Of a DNA stretch of 64,000 nt, positions 18,559 through 26,846 are shown one piece after another. The notes under the pieces are model-generated. The model saw only the letters and a list, made by a program, of their open reading frames with translations, searched no databases and had not been told where the DNA came from. Numbering within the stretch: position 1 is the stretch's first letter; every line of letters starts with the position of its first letter. The translations under genes and the position numbers were made by a program. Source of the DNA: JBOFFC01 sp051648405 (lineage in GTDB: Bacteria; Planctomycetota; Planctomycetia; Pirellulales; Lacipirellulaceae); NCBI GenBank assembly GCA_051648405.1, contig JBOFFC010000030.1, positions 47,916 to 111,915 of the forward strand, given 5' to 3'.

Positions 18559-19074
18559 TCAGTACTCGACGTCCACCAAGTAGCCGTGTGTCTTCTCCAA
18601 GTAGCTCCACACGGCGTCGGGGTAGCGCGTATCGCCGCGCTTGACGAGCGTCGTGTTGAGCTCGATCAATTGCCGGCCGCCGACTTCGACGGGCTGGCGG
18701 ACCTCCATCGGCAGGCTTGGCTTCGCGGTGAGCGCTTCCCACTCGGAGCGGAGTCGCTCGCCGTCGGCGCCCGCCACCACCTCGGTGAGCCGCGGCGCGG
18801 CGTCGCCGTCGAACACGACCTTTCCGACGAGCGACTCGATGCCGTCGGACATCCTCGATACGGTATAGGTCTTCACAAGGGAGTTCCTTTCAGGGAGATC
18901 GGGGCGGGCTTCCCGAGGGGTCTCGACAACGGCGGACGACGGAGCGGCAGCGGAGTCTTGTTCCGGCGCTCCGCAGCCGAGCAAGGCCGCGACCGCCGCG
19001 GTGGCCGCGAGTCGGAGCGGGCCGCTTCGGGACGGACCTCGAACACGATCGATGGGAGTCGGCATGTCGGTCAT
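18559..19074 (-). CDS. Putative immunity lipoprotein for the 849-aa metallopeptidase
   Basis: About 171 aa with a hydrophobic signal sequence ending in a lipobox (AALLGC), so it should be exported and lipid-anchored. After a low-complexity linker the mature part (TYTVSRMSDGIESLVGKVVF, then ERLRSEWEAL) is similar to the lipoprotein at 21749-22189, which has YNVGYLKDGRFESLGVVAF and RELREAWGGI at the same positions. It begins 52 bases after the stop of the 849-aa gene. Neutralising that peptidase in the periplasm is inferred from order and paralogy. The start is uncertain: ATG 19065 and GTG 19116 are also in frame, and none has a clear ribosome site. Confidence 0.68.
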   Translation of the reverse strand: MTDMPTPIDRVRGPSRSGPLRLAATAAVAALLGCGAPEQDSAAAPSSAVVETPREARPDLPERNSLVKTYTVSRMSDGIESLVGKVVFDGDAAPRLTEVVAGADGERLRSEWEALTAKPSLPMEVRQPVEVGGRQLIELNTTLVKRGDTRYPDAVWSYLEKTHGYLVDVEY

Positions 19075-19126
19075 CGGGGCGGACGGAAGGAGTGCTCGCC
19101 GACGCGTTGTGCTCACTCGGCTACGT

Positions 19127-21676
19127 CTAGTGGGCGTGCTCGTGCTTGTGCTCTTTCTTGTCGGGTGAGCCGATCCCGGCCGCCCAGATGGTCGCCGCGG
19201 ACTCGCGGGAGTGCGACTCCATCGGCTGGTTCTCGTAGACGTCGGCGGGCTCGGAAGTGTAGTAGCCGTCGTTCACCTTGAAGGAAATGGCCTGCTGGTA
19301 GCGCGGGTCCGTCTTGGGGATGTTTCCCGCGGTGACCTCCTTCACGAGGTACTGCTGGTAGCGGTGGCCCGCCTCGTGGACGGCGAGGTCCATCGACTTG
19401 TCGAAGTTGTTGAACTTCACCCCCTCGTACGGCTCTTCGGACGCGACGTAGGGGTTGGTGTTGATGGTCAGCTCGCCGTTGGAGAAGTCGTAGATGCCGT
19501 TGTTCCAGCCGGTGACGTTCCCGTCGGCGTCCTTTGTCGGCGGCTTGTCGTACGACTTGACCGACATCTTCGGCTCCATGTCGGCGGTGCCGTAGACGCC
19601 CGTGTGGATGCCGGCAACTTTCTCCATGACCTTGAGCTTGTCGTCCTTCGACATGGTCTTCCAGTTCTCGCGCGCCTTGGCGAGCTCCGGGTCGTTCTTC
19701 AGCTTGTCGATCAGCTCTTCTCGCTTGAGTCGATCGACCTTCTCGAACTCCGGATCGAGCGAGCGCACCTTGTAGATGTTGTCGAGCGCCCGCTTGTCGT
19801 CGTCCGAGAGGCCCCCCGTCTCCAGCTCTTGCATGATGCGGTTCTTGGTCTCCGTCGGCAGGTGCTTGAGCTCGTCGGGCGTGAGGGCGTTGGCGAGCGT
19901 CCGCGCGACGCCCTCGCGGTTGACGGCGTCCGCGTCGTCGAGCTGCTTGTTCAGTTCCCCCGCACGCTTGGTGTACTTTTCCTGTTCGGTCTTGGCCTTG
20001 CCCATGTAGGCGTCGCACGCCGTTGTAAGCTCGGTGGCGAGTTGCAGGGCCTTGTCGAAGTCCTGCCCCTCGGCGGCCGCGTCGGCGGCGTCGAGCTTCG
20101 GCTTGAGGGCGTCCTGGTCGCCTTTTAGCGTCGCGTAAGAGTTCGCGACCAGGGTGCACTCGGTGAGCTTCTCGACCGCCCCCTTTCGCGCCGCCTCCCA
20201 CTCGGCCCGCTTCAGTTCGATCTCGGCGACCCGCGCGAGCTTCTCATCGACCTTGGCCGTGAGGTCCGTGACGATTAGCAAGGCCTGGTCGTACTCCTGA
20301 CCCTCGGCAGCCATGTCAAGCTCGCCGGTCGCGGCGTCGATCTGCTGGTCGAGTTCGGCGAGCGCCTCGTACTCGCAGGTCGAGGCCTCCTGGAGGCGCG
20401 GCTCGAGTTCCGCCCGGGCCGCCTCGTACTCGCTCCGCTTGGCGGTCAGTTCGTCCGACTTGATGACCTTCTCCTCGACCTTCGTCGCGAGGTCGCACAG
20501 CAACTGAGAAGACCGCTCGTAGTCCTCGTCGGTCGCGGCCTGGTCCACCTGCGTCGTGAGATCGACGATCGGCGGGTCCAAGTCGGCGAGCGCCTTGAAC
20601 TCGCAAGTCGACGCCTGCTGGATCGTCGGGTCGAGCTGCGCCCGGGCGGTCTCGTACTCCGTCTTCTTGGCCTCGATCTCCGCGGCCCGCGTGAGCTTCT
20701 CGTTGACCTTCGTCGCCAGCTCGCCGACCAGTTGGGTCGATTGGGCGTAGTCCTCGGCCGCGGCGGCCTCGTCGACGTGGCCCGTCGCCGCGGTGATCTC
20801 GGCGTCGATCTCGGCGAGGGCCTTGAAGGGCTTTGTCTTGGCTTCCGCGAGCTTCGGATCAATCCCCGAACGCTGGGCCTCGTACTCGCCGCGCTCTTGC
20901 TGGAGCTCGGCCGACTTCTGCTCGGCGGCGGCGACCTTTGACTCGAGGTCGGCAAGCTGTGCCAACGCGGACACGTAGTCTTTCGACGCGACGCACCCTT
21001 CGATCGCGCTGCGGGCCGTTGCGATCGCGTCGAGGTCCGGTTGTAGCGTCTTGAAATTGAACGTTAAGAGCGCCTCGCTGCGCGGCAGGAGCGCCTCCCA
21101 TTGGGGCTCGAACTCCTGCTGCGCCGCCCGCTGTTTCTCGTACTCCTCAATGATCGCCTTGGCTTTCGCCGCGACTTGGTCGAGGGCCTGCAGCGCCTCC
21201 TCGTAGAGTTTCTCGTTGGCCTTAGCGACGACGGCCTCGACCACCTGCTGCAGCGCGCCCGCCTTGCCGTGGCCCCACTCGATCATCTCGCGGACCTTGT
21301 CCGCGAGCGCGTCGGCCTCGGGCTGCCGCGCGGTCCATTCGTTGTACGCCTTCTCGACCGCGGCCCGGAACGGCTCGACCGTCGATGCGACTCCCCCCAC
21401 GGCGGCGAGCACCTGATCGATCGCCGACTGGGCAACACCCGCGTTCTTCGGGTCGATCTTGGCGAGCGCCGCTTGGTACGCCTGCTGCGTTGTGTCGCGC
21501 TTGCTGGCGTGGGGGTCGTGCTTCGACGGGTGCGTGTTGGCGGCCGTGTACTGCAGGGCCTTGTTGATCGGCTCCGCAGCGGCCTGGAACGACGCCTTGA
21601 AGTTGTCCGCCTGGGCCGTGGACGATGGCGCTGACGGCTCGCCCAACCCCAATTGGTCTTTGAGACCTGTCGACAT
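19127..21676 (-). CDS. Putative secreted HExGH metallopeptidase effector with helical repeats
   Basis: 849 aa with a strong GAGGAAGAG ribosome site. The N-terminus (GLKDQLGLGEPS, about residues 1-125) is shared with the 748-aa protein nearly word for word, and its first part with the 752-aa one. Residues 185-565 are five helical-hairpin repeats. The C-terminal domain carries the zinc site HEAGH (His767, Glu768, His771) and, some 60 residues later, ESHSRE, whose Glu is a likely third ligand. The tail is KEHKHEHAH, rich in His. There is no signal peptide, as expected of cargo loaded onto a T6SS or similar device. The catalytic domain is not a family I can name. Confidence 0.78.
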   Translation of the reverse strand: MSTGLKDQLGLGEPSAPSSTAQADNFKASFQAAAEPINKALQYTAANTHPSKHDPHASKRDTTQQAYQAALAKIDPKNAGVAQSAIDQVLAAVGGVASTVEPFRAAVEKAYNEWTARQPEADALADKVREMIEWGHGKAGALQQVVEAVVAKANEKLYEEALQALDQVAAKAKAIIEEYEKQRAAQQEFEPQWEALLPRSEALLTFNFKTLQPDLDAIATARSAIEGCVASKDYVSALAQLADLESKVAAAEQKSAELQQERGEYEAQRSGIDPKLAEAKTKPFKALAEIDAEITAATGHVDEAAAAEDYAQSTQLVGELATKVNEKLTRAAEIEAKKTEYETARAQLDPTIQQASTCEFKALADLDPPIVDLTTQVDQAATDEDYERSSQLLCDLATKVEEKVIKSDELTAKRSEYEAARAELEPRLQEASTCEYEALAELDQQIDAATGELDMAAEGQEYDQALLIVTDLTAKVDEKLARVAEIELKRAEWEAARKGAVEKLTECTLVANSYATLKGDQDALKPKLDAADAAAEGQDFDKALQLATELTTACDAYMGKAKTEQEKYTKRAGELNKQLDDADAVNREGVARTLANALTPDELKHLPTETKNRIMQELETGGLSDDDKRALDNIYKVRSLDPEFEKVDRLKREELIDKLKNDPELAKARENWKTMSKDDKLKVMEKVAGIHTGVYGTADMEPKMSVKSYDKPPTKDADGNVTGWNNGIYDFSNGELTINTNPYVASEEPYEGVKFNNFDKSMDLAVHEAGHRYQQYLVKEVTAGNIPKTDPRYQQAISFKVNDGYYTSEPADVYENQPMESHSRESAATIWAAGIGSPDKKEHKHEHAH
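19985..21125 (-). repeat. Five tandem helical repeats inside the 849-aa protein
   Basis: About five units of 75-78 residues. The consensus by eye is E-Y-E-x-A-R-x-x-L-x-P, then a stretch with ALAELDxxI, then a DYxxAxxLxxxLxxKVxE segment. The central three (about residues 262-490) are the most alike: units 2 and 3 share EASTCE(F/Y) or QASTCE. The outer two are degenerate. Each unit should fold as an alpha-hairpin, giving a long rod between the N-terminal module and the peptidase. Confidence 0.65.
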
Positions 21677-21748
21677 TGCTCTTCCTCTCCGGAATCCGCC
21701 CGTGCGGTCTACTGGGTAAGCGGGGGTAGAATCGTGTCGCCGTGTCGC

Positions 21749-22189
21749 TCACTGCGCTGACGTCGCGGGGGTCGCGAAGAACCCGTACTCGCCGGACATG
21801 TGGTCCATCAGCGCTTCGGGGAACTCGTCGCTCGACCGGGGGACATCGACGCCAAAGTACTCGACGACCGAGTCGCCGGCGGCGTCCTCGGTCTCTTCCG
21901 ATCGGCGGACGTGGACCGTCTCGAGTCCGACGATCCCCCCCCACGCCTCACGGAGCTCGCGGGCCTTTGGCCCGTCCCCGTTGAGCGTGAGGACGCCGCG
22001 GTGGTCCTCGTCGAACGCGACGACGCCGAGCGACTCGAAGCGGCCGTCCTTCAGGTAGCCGACGTTGTACTTGCTGGTCATGGCCGGTTCGGTGTCTGTG
22101 TTCGGTCGCTCGTGCTCGCGCGCCGCTGGGCAACCCGCGAGCGTCAGGATCGTAAGTGCGGCGCCGAGCGCCACCCTCGGTGTGTTCAT
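21749..22189 (-). CDS. Putative immunity lipoprotein for the 748-aa metallopeptidase
   Basis: 146 aa. The start ATG 22189 has AAGGGGAC upstream and is followed at once by a signal sequence with lipobox LTLAGC; the longer frame to 22264 would overlap the upstream gene. The mature region is paralogous to the lipoprotein at 18559-19074 (matching YNVGYLKDGRFESLGVVAF and the L-R-E-A-W helix) and is acidic. It begins 28 bases after the stop of the 748-aa peptidase gene. Placement and paralogy suggest a periplasmic inhibitor that protects sister cells; direct evidence is absent. Confidence 0.72.
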   Translation of the reverse strand: MNTPRVALGAALTILTLAGCPAAREHERPNTDTEPAMTSKYNVGYLKDGRFESLGVVAFDEDHRGVLTLNGDGPKARELREAWGGIVGLETVHVRRSEETEDAAGDSVVEYFGVDVPRSSDEFPEALMDHMSGEYGFFATPATSAQ

Positions 22190-22217
22190 CGCGTCCCCTT
22201 GCGGCGTTGCAGCGGGG

Positions 22218-24464
22218 TCAGTGATCGTGATCGTCGTCTTCATCGTGGGCCCCCCCGGACCCACCGCCGAGCTTCGCCTTGACTCCCTTCTTGATCTCCG
22301 ACCCCATTTCGCGTGAGTGCGCCTCCTTGGGGGAGGTCGGGTAGATCTTCTTGAAGCCGTCGGGCGAACGACGCTTGTAGTCTTGGTGTTGTACGAAAGC
22401 CTTCGCCTGCTCGTACTGGGCGTCGCCCGGCTTGAGCTTACCGGACTCGTACTCCGCGACGACCTTCGCCTGGTAGCGGTGCCCCATCTCGTGCGCGATC
22501 GTGTCGAGCAGCTCGGTGAAGTCGCCGTGTGCGTCTTTGTGCAGGTTGATCGTCATCGTCTCGCTGCCGGAGTTGTAGACCCCGTAGCTGGTCTTGCCGT
22601 CCTTCGCGGGCTTGTTCTCGAAGACGTACTCCTTCGGCATGCCGACGTCCCAGCCCTCCTTGCCGACGGGGATCTCGGTGAGCTTCTTGACCGCCTCGAT
22701 GCGCTCGGCCTCGTTCATCTTGGGCCAATTGTCGCGCATCGCCTGAACTTCGGGGCTGCCGGTGTAGGCATCGACGATTTTCTGTCGGGTCGCCTTATCG
22801 ACATCGTTGAAGCGCCGGTCGATCGCCGGGATGGCGAAGACCTTCTGGATCGCCTTGTCGTCGTCGTCCGACAGGTAGCCGTCCATCAGCTCGTCAACCA
22901 GCGCGTTGCGGGCCTCCATCGGGAGGTCCTTCAGCTTGCCGCTCGCCTGCAGCTCCTCGACGATCTTGCGCGCCTCGGCGTCCTTGTTGACGTCCCACTT
23001 GTCGTCGAGCCGCTTGCGGATGTCGTAGACCTGCTTGAGCTCGGCGACTTGCTTGGCCGCCTCTTGGGCGTCCTTGACCGCCTGCTCCAGGTCGCCGCCG
23101 CCGCTCATCGCGGCCTCGACGCCGGCGATCAGCTTCTCGGCCGTCCCCTTGGTAGGCGACGCCGAGTCGCTCATCTCGCTCAGCGCCGTCTTCGCGCCGG
23201 GGAGGACTTTCTCGATCTCGGCCCGCAGCGTCGCCTCGTGGGCCTCGCGGGCCGCCTCGAAGGCTTCAAGCTCTCTGGCCGCGTCGTCGGTCGCCAGGAG
23301 CGCCTTCTCCCAGTCCTCGTTGGCGGCCGCCTCGTCGATCATGCTCACCGCGTCGAGCGAGGCTTGTCGCTCCATCGACACGGCGTCGTAGACGCACTCG
23401 TCGGCGGCGACGATCCGTGTCTCGAGCAACGCCCGTGCGGCCTCGTACTCCAGTTTCTTCTCTTCGATGAGGGCGAAGCACTCGTCGACCTTCGCGGTTA
23501 GCCCCTCCAGCTTCTCGAGCGCCGCGGTGTAGTCCTGTTGCTGGGCGGCGCCCTCCATCTCGGACTGCAGGGTTGCCATCTCCCCCTGCAGGTCGGTCAG
23601 GTAGCCGCGGGTGGCGTCCGACTGCGCGACCTCCGAGAGGCGGGGCTGGAGCGCCTCCCAACCGGTCTCGTACCGCTGCTTGGACTCCTCTTGTTCGGCG
23701 AGCGCCCGCTCGAACTCGTCGAGCGACGACTCGAGCGTCCGTAGCGTCTCGAGGCCCGCGACGTAGTCCTTCTTCGCCGTTGACTGCTCGGCCTGTGACG
23801 CCGCGTCGGCGATCCCCGTGGCCTGGTCGGCCAGCGGGGCGAAGGCGTTCTGGTTCGCCTTTGCGACCCGCGGCTTGGCGGCTTCCCAGGCGGGTTCGAA
23901 CTCGGCTTGGGCGAGGCGCTGCTTCTCGTACTCGTCGATGATCGGCTTGGCCTTGTCGGTCAGTTGACCGAGAGCCACGAGCGCCTCGTCGTACGACTTC
24001 TCGTCGGCCTTTCCCCGGACCGCGTCGATCACCGTCTGGAGCGCCGCGGCCTTCTCGTGGCCCCAATCGACCATCTCGCGGACCTTGTCGGCCAGCGTGT
24101 CGACTTCTCCCTGCCGCGCGGTCCAATCGTCGAACGCCTTCTGCGCCTCGGCGCGGAAGGCCTCCACCGCCGGTGCGAGGCCGGTGACCGCCGCCAGCAC
24201 CTGATCGATCGCCCCCTGGGCGACGGCCGGGTTCTTTGGGTCGATCTTCGCGAGCGCCGCTTGGTACGCCTGCTGCGCCTTGTCACGCTTCGCGACGTGG
24301 GGCGCGTTCTTCTTCTGGTTGGCGTGGGCGGCTGTGTACTGCAGGGCAGTGTTCACCGGGCCGATCGCCCCCTGGAACGACGCCTTGAAGTTGTCCGCCT
24401 GGGCCGTCGAGCCCGGGGAGCTTGGCTCCCCGAGGCCCAACTGGTCCTTCAGTCCTGGTGGCAT
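22218..24464 (-). CDS. Putative secreted HExGH metallopeptidase effector, paralogue of the 849-aa protein
   Basis: 748 aa with AAGGAG at the right distance from ATG. The N-terminal 125 residues match the 849-aa protein (GLKDQLGLGEPS, NFKASFQ, ALQYTAA), followed by divergent helical repeats (about 170-430). The C-terminal domain holds HEMGH (His658, Glu659, His662) and, downstream, EAHSRE with a probable third zinc-ligand Glu. The tail is HDEDDDHDH. No signal peptide. The immunity-like lipoprotein follows. The two peptidases probably arose by duplication with their partner genes; their N-terminal modules are better kept than the repeats. Confidence 0.78.
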   Translation of the reverse strand: MPPGLKDQLGLGEPSSPGSTAQADNFKASFQGAIGPVNTALQYTAAHANQKKNAPHVAKRDKAQQAYQAALAKIDPKNPAVAQGAIDQVLAAVTGLAPAVEAFRAEAQKAFDDWTARQGEVDTLADKVREMVDWGHEKAAALQTVIDAVRGKADEKSYDEALVALGQLTDKAKPIIDEYEKQRLAQAEFEPAWEAAKPRVAKANQNAFAPLADQATGIADAASQAEQSTAKKDYVAGLETLRTLESSLDEFERALAEQEESKQRYETGWEALQPRLSEVAQSDATRGYLTDLQGEMATLQSEMEGAAQQQDYTAALEKLEGLTAKVDECFALIEEKKLEYEAARALLETRIVAADECVYDAVSMERQASLDAVSMIDEAAANEDWEKALLATDDAARELEAFEAAREAHEATLRAEIEKVLPGAKTALSEMSDSASPTKGTAEKLIAGVEAAMSGGGDLEQAVKDAQEAAKQVAELKQVYDIRKRLDDKWDVNKDAEARKIVEELQASGKLKDLPMEARNALVDELMDGYLSDDDDKAIQKVFAIPAIDRRFNDVDKATRQKIVDAYTGSPEVQAMRDNWPKMNEAERIEAVKKLTEIPVGKEGWDVGMPKEYVFENKPAKDGKTSYGVYNSGSETMTINLHKDAHGDFTELLDTIAHEMGHRYQAKVVAEYESGKLKPGDAQYEQAKAFVQHQDYKRRSPDGFKKIYPTSPKEAHSREMGSEIKKGVKAKLGGGSGGAHDEDDDHDH

Positions 24465-24500
24465 CGCCGGTGCTCCTTGTGCGCCGCGGCGCGACGTCCG

Positions 24501-25880
24501 TCAGGACAGGGTCTTAACGAGGTCTTTCAGCGCCTTCTCGATCGGCGCCTTGACCGTCACGTCGGCGAACTCCTTCTGGTCAACGGCGTTGAGCAGCTTG
24601 TCCGACTGGGCGTACTGCAGGAACTGTTCAACCGTCGTTCGGGCCTGGTCGGCGAGTTGCTGCATCTCGGCGCCGCGACTCTTGGGAGTCGAGACGTACT
24701 TGTCGAGGACGTCGCGCAGATCGTCGCCGAGGTTGTCCATGATCACGTCGAGTTGCTTGAGCTTGCCGGTCGCGATCTTGAACTGCTCGGGGTCGTCGAG
24801 GTAGTAGTCGCGGATGCCATCCTTGACCGCCTCGAGGTCCTGTACGGCTTGGTCCTTGACCCCCTGCCACGCGCGACGGGCCTTACGGAACTCCTTGCGA
24901 CGGTCTTCGAAGAGCTGGTCCTCGGCCGGCGGCGCGGCGGCGGCTTGCTGCTGCGGCGCGGCGGTGGAACCGGGCGTGGGAGCGGGGGCCGGGGCGGGTG
25001 AGGAGGAAGGCGAAGCTTGCGGCGACCCCACGCTTGCGGTCGCAGCCGCTTCGGCGCCATCAGCCGCGCCCAGCAGGCCCTCCTCCTCCTCGTCGGGGTC
25101 CGGCGTCATTGCCAGCGGCTCTCCCGAAGGCGCCCGCAGGCTGATCTCCTTGAACGGCAAGAGGTCTTGCTTGAACTTCTTCCGCCACTTCTCGAGCTTG
25201 CGGGCCATGCCCGGGATCTCGGTCGGCGCCCCGTCGGTGATCTGCAGCACGAGTGTGTCGCGCTCGACCGGGTCGCGGAACGCGGAACCGTAGGTCATCT
25301 TCGGGCGCTGCAGACCGAGCGACGGGTTGTCCTTGGCGATCCCGTAGAGCCGCTTGAACGTCTGCTTGGCGAAGCCCTTCTTCTTCATGAAGACGAGTTT
25401 GCACTCTTCGGCCTTCTTGTGAACGCCGAGGCAGAAGCTGACGCCGTCTTGCGCGTTCCCCTTGAGCTTCGCCTTCTTGATGCAGACCTTGAACTGCTTC
25501 GGGCTGAGCAGTTCGTCGTCCGAGCAGTTCTCGTCGTCTTCGTCTTCGTCCCCCTCTTCGTCCTTCTTCGCCTTCTCGTGGTCCGACTTCAGTCGCTTGA
25601 CCTCGGACTCGCAGTCGGACTGCAGCTTCTTGAGCGCCGTGATCAAGTCCTTGTGCTTCTTAGCGTCGCACTCTTTCTTGATCGCGTCATCGACGGCCGA
25701 CGACGTCGCCTGAATGGCGGCGAGGCAAGCCTCGATCGACGGGGCGTCGCCGTTCTTCTTTTCGTCCGCCAGGGCCTTCTCGGCCGACTTCAGGGCGGAC
25801 GACAGCTTGTCCCCCTTCACGTCGCCCGGCTTGGCCTTCTCCCAGGACTTCGCGCTGAGATCGATCTTGAGCGTCGCCAT
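24501..25880 (-). CDS. Coiled-coil protein of unknown function at the head of the effector island
   Basis: 459 aa, highly charged and helical. Residues 1-110 are coiled coil ending in an acidic run (GDEDEDDEN); a compact middle (about 120-255) has a few Cys (FKVCIKK, SFCLGVH, EECKLVF); then a Pro/Ala linker (about 290-330) and a C-terminal helical domain (335-459). No signal peptide, membrane segment or catalytic motif. It stands 36 bases before the 748-aa peptidase gene and is the first of that tight array. It could be an adaptor, chaperone or a third class of cargo. I do not recognise the family. Confidence 0.65.
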   Translation of the reverse strand: MATLKIDLSAKSWEKAKPGDVKGDKLSSALKSAEKALADEKKNGDAPSIEACLAAIQATSSAVDDAIKKECDAKKHKDLITALKKLQSDCESEVKRLKSDHEKAKKDEEGDEDEDDENCSDDELLSPKQFKVCIKKAKLKGNAQDGVSFCLGVHKKAEECKLVFMKKKGFAKQTFKRLYGIAKDNPSLGLQRPKMTYGSAFRDPVERDTLVLQITDGAPTEIPGMARKLEKWRKKFKQDLLPFKEISLRAPSGEPLAMTPDPDEEEEGLLGAADGAEAAATASVGSPQASPSSSPAPAPAPTPGSTAAPQQQAAAAPPAEDQLFEDRRKEFRKARRAWQGVKDQAVQDLEAVKDGIRDYYLDDPEQFKIATGKLKQLDVIMDNLGDDLRDVLDKYVSTPKSRGAEMQQLADQARTTVEQFLQYAQSDKLLNAVDQKEFADVTVKAPIEKALKDLVKTLS

Positions 25881-25964
25881 CGGTGAACCCTTCCAACGGG
25901 CTGTTGACTTGGTCGCGGCGCCCCGCGAGCGCCGAAGCGGCGTGCGGGGTGACGAGAGGTCGAG

Positions 25965-26035
25965 AACTTTCGGATTCGGTCTTGTGGGGCCTGGGCGCAG
26001 GTTGTGACCGCCATCCCCCCCACAACACGAAAGTT
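25965..26035. other. Long hairpin upstream of the effector island
   Basis: Two stem segments pair across 71 bases: AACTTTCG (25965-25972) with CGAAAGTT (26028-26035), and CTTGTGGGG (25981-25989) with CCCCACAA (about 26018-26025). There is no T-run after it on the minus strand, so it may be a structured leader of the 459-aa gene rather than a terminator. The rest of the 270-base gap 25881-26150 shows nothing else. Confidence 0.55.
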
Positions 26036-26150
26036 ATTCGACGGCCTTCCCAAGGGGGGGCGGCCTTTTTTCCTGTGCGGCCCCGGCATTCGGAGGGCGT
26101 CGCTGCCCAGCGCGGCCCAGCGTGCCGCTGGAGAGACGGGGCGGGCGCCG

Positions 26151-26654
26151 CTACGGCACTGCCGGGGGGTCGCGGAACCCGACCGCCACCGACGATTCCC
26201 CGAGCCTGATGGCGATCGGTCCCCCCGCCGCGTCGAACAGGAGCTCGAGGGCCTCGCCCGGGAGGAGCCGGGTTGGGCCGCCGATCCCCGGGCGGAAAAC
26301 GTCCAGCGGCGCCCCGCGCTCGTTCTCGACCCGCAGGCGGGCTCCGCCGTTCGCCGACCGGGGGGTGGGCGTCGCGGGGGCCTCGGTCGCCAGGACGTCG
26401 GCCGCGATCTCGCGTGGTTGGCGGTCTTCGACCTCGCACAGGTGGTACAGCGCGCGCTGCATCACCGACGCCCGCGTGGGGTCATCGTCCGAGCTCGGCA
26501 GCAGCACGTAGTAGGGGGCGTCGCCGTCCGGCAACTCGAATCGCAGGCGATCGAGCCCCTCGGCCTCCGTCGGCCGCCAGCCGCGTTCGATCAGGTACGC
26601 CCGGAACGGCGCCAAGCGAAGCCGGGCGCACAAGGCGCCGAAGGATAGCTCCAC
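26151..26654 (-). CDS. Hypothetical protein, possible accessory gene
   Basis: 167 aa with a GTG start eight bases after a strong AGGAGG site. The N-terminal 110 residues have a short alpha/beta pattern (LIERGWRP, LDRLRFELPDG, APYYVLLPSS, LYHLCEVE); residues 110-167 form a beta-rich domain (RLRVENERGAPLDVF, GEALELLFDAAGGPIAIRL). No signal peptide. It is transcribed with the island and is divergent from the kinase gene. The family is not recognised. Confidence 0.65.
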   Translation of the reverse strand: MELSFGALCARLRLAPFRAYLIERGWRPTEAEGLDRLRFELPDGDAPYYVLLPSSDDDPTRASVMQRALYHLCEVEDRQPREIAADVLATEAPATPTPRSANGGARLRVENERGAPLDVFRPGIGGPTRLLPGEALELLFDAAGGPIAIRLGESSVAVGFRDPPAVP

Positions 26655-26846
26655 GGCAGGTCCTCCTTCGACTCAAAAGGCAGCGGGACCACAGTGGGGA
26701 GTGTAGGCCCGGGCGATCCCCCGTGCGAGGACCGCGCGCCCCTATCGACCCGTGTCGTGACGACGCGCCGCCGATTTGCTCGCTCGCGGACCGATCAAGT
26801 ACGCTTGCACGGAGCGTTCAACGACCCCCAAGTGATCGCGGTCCCC

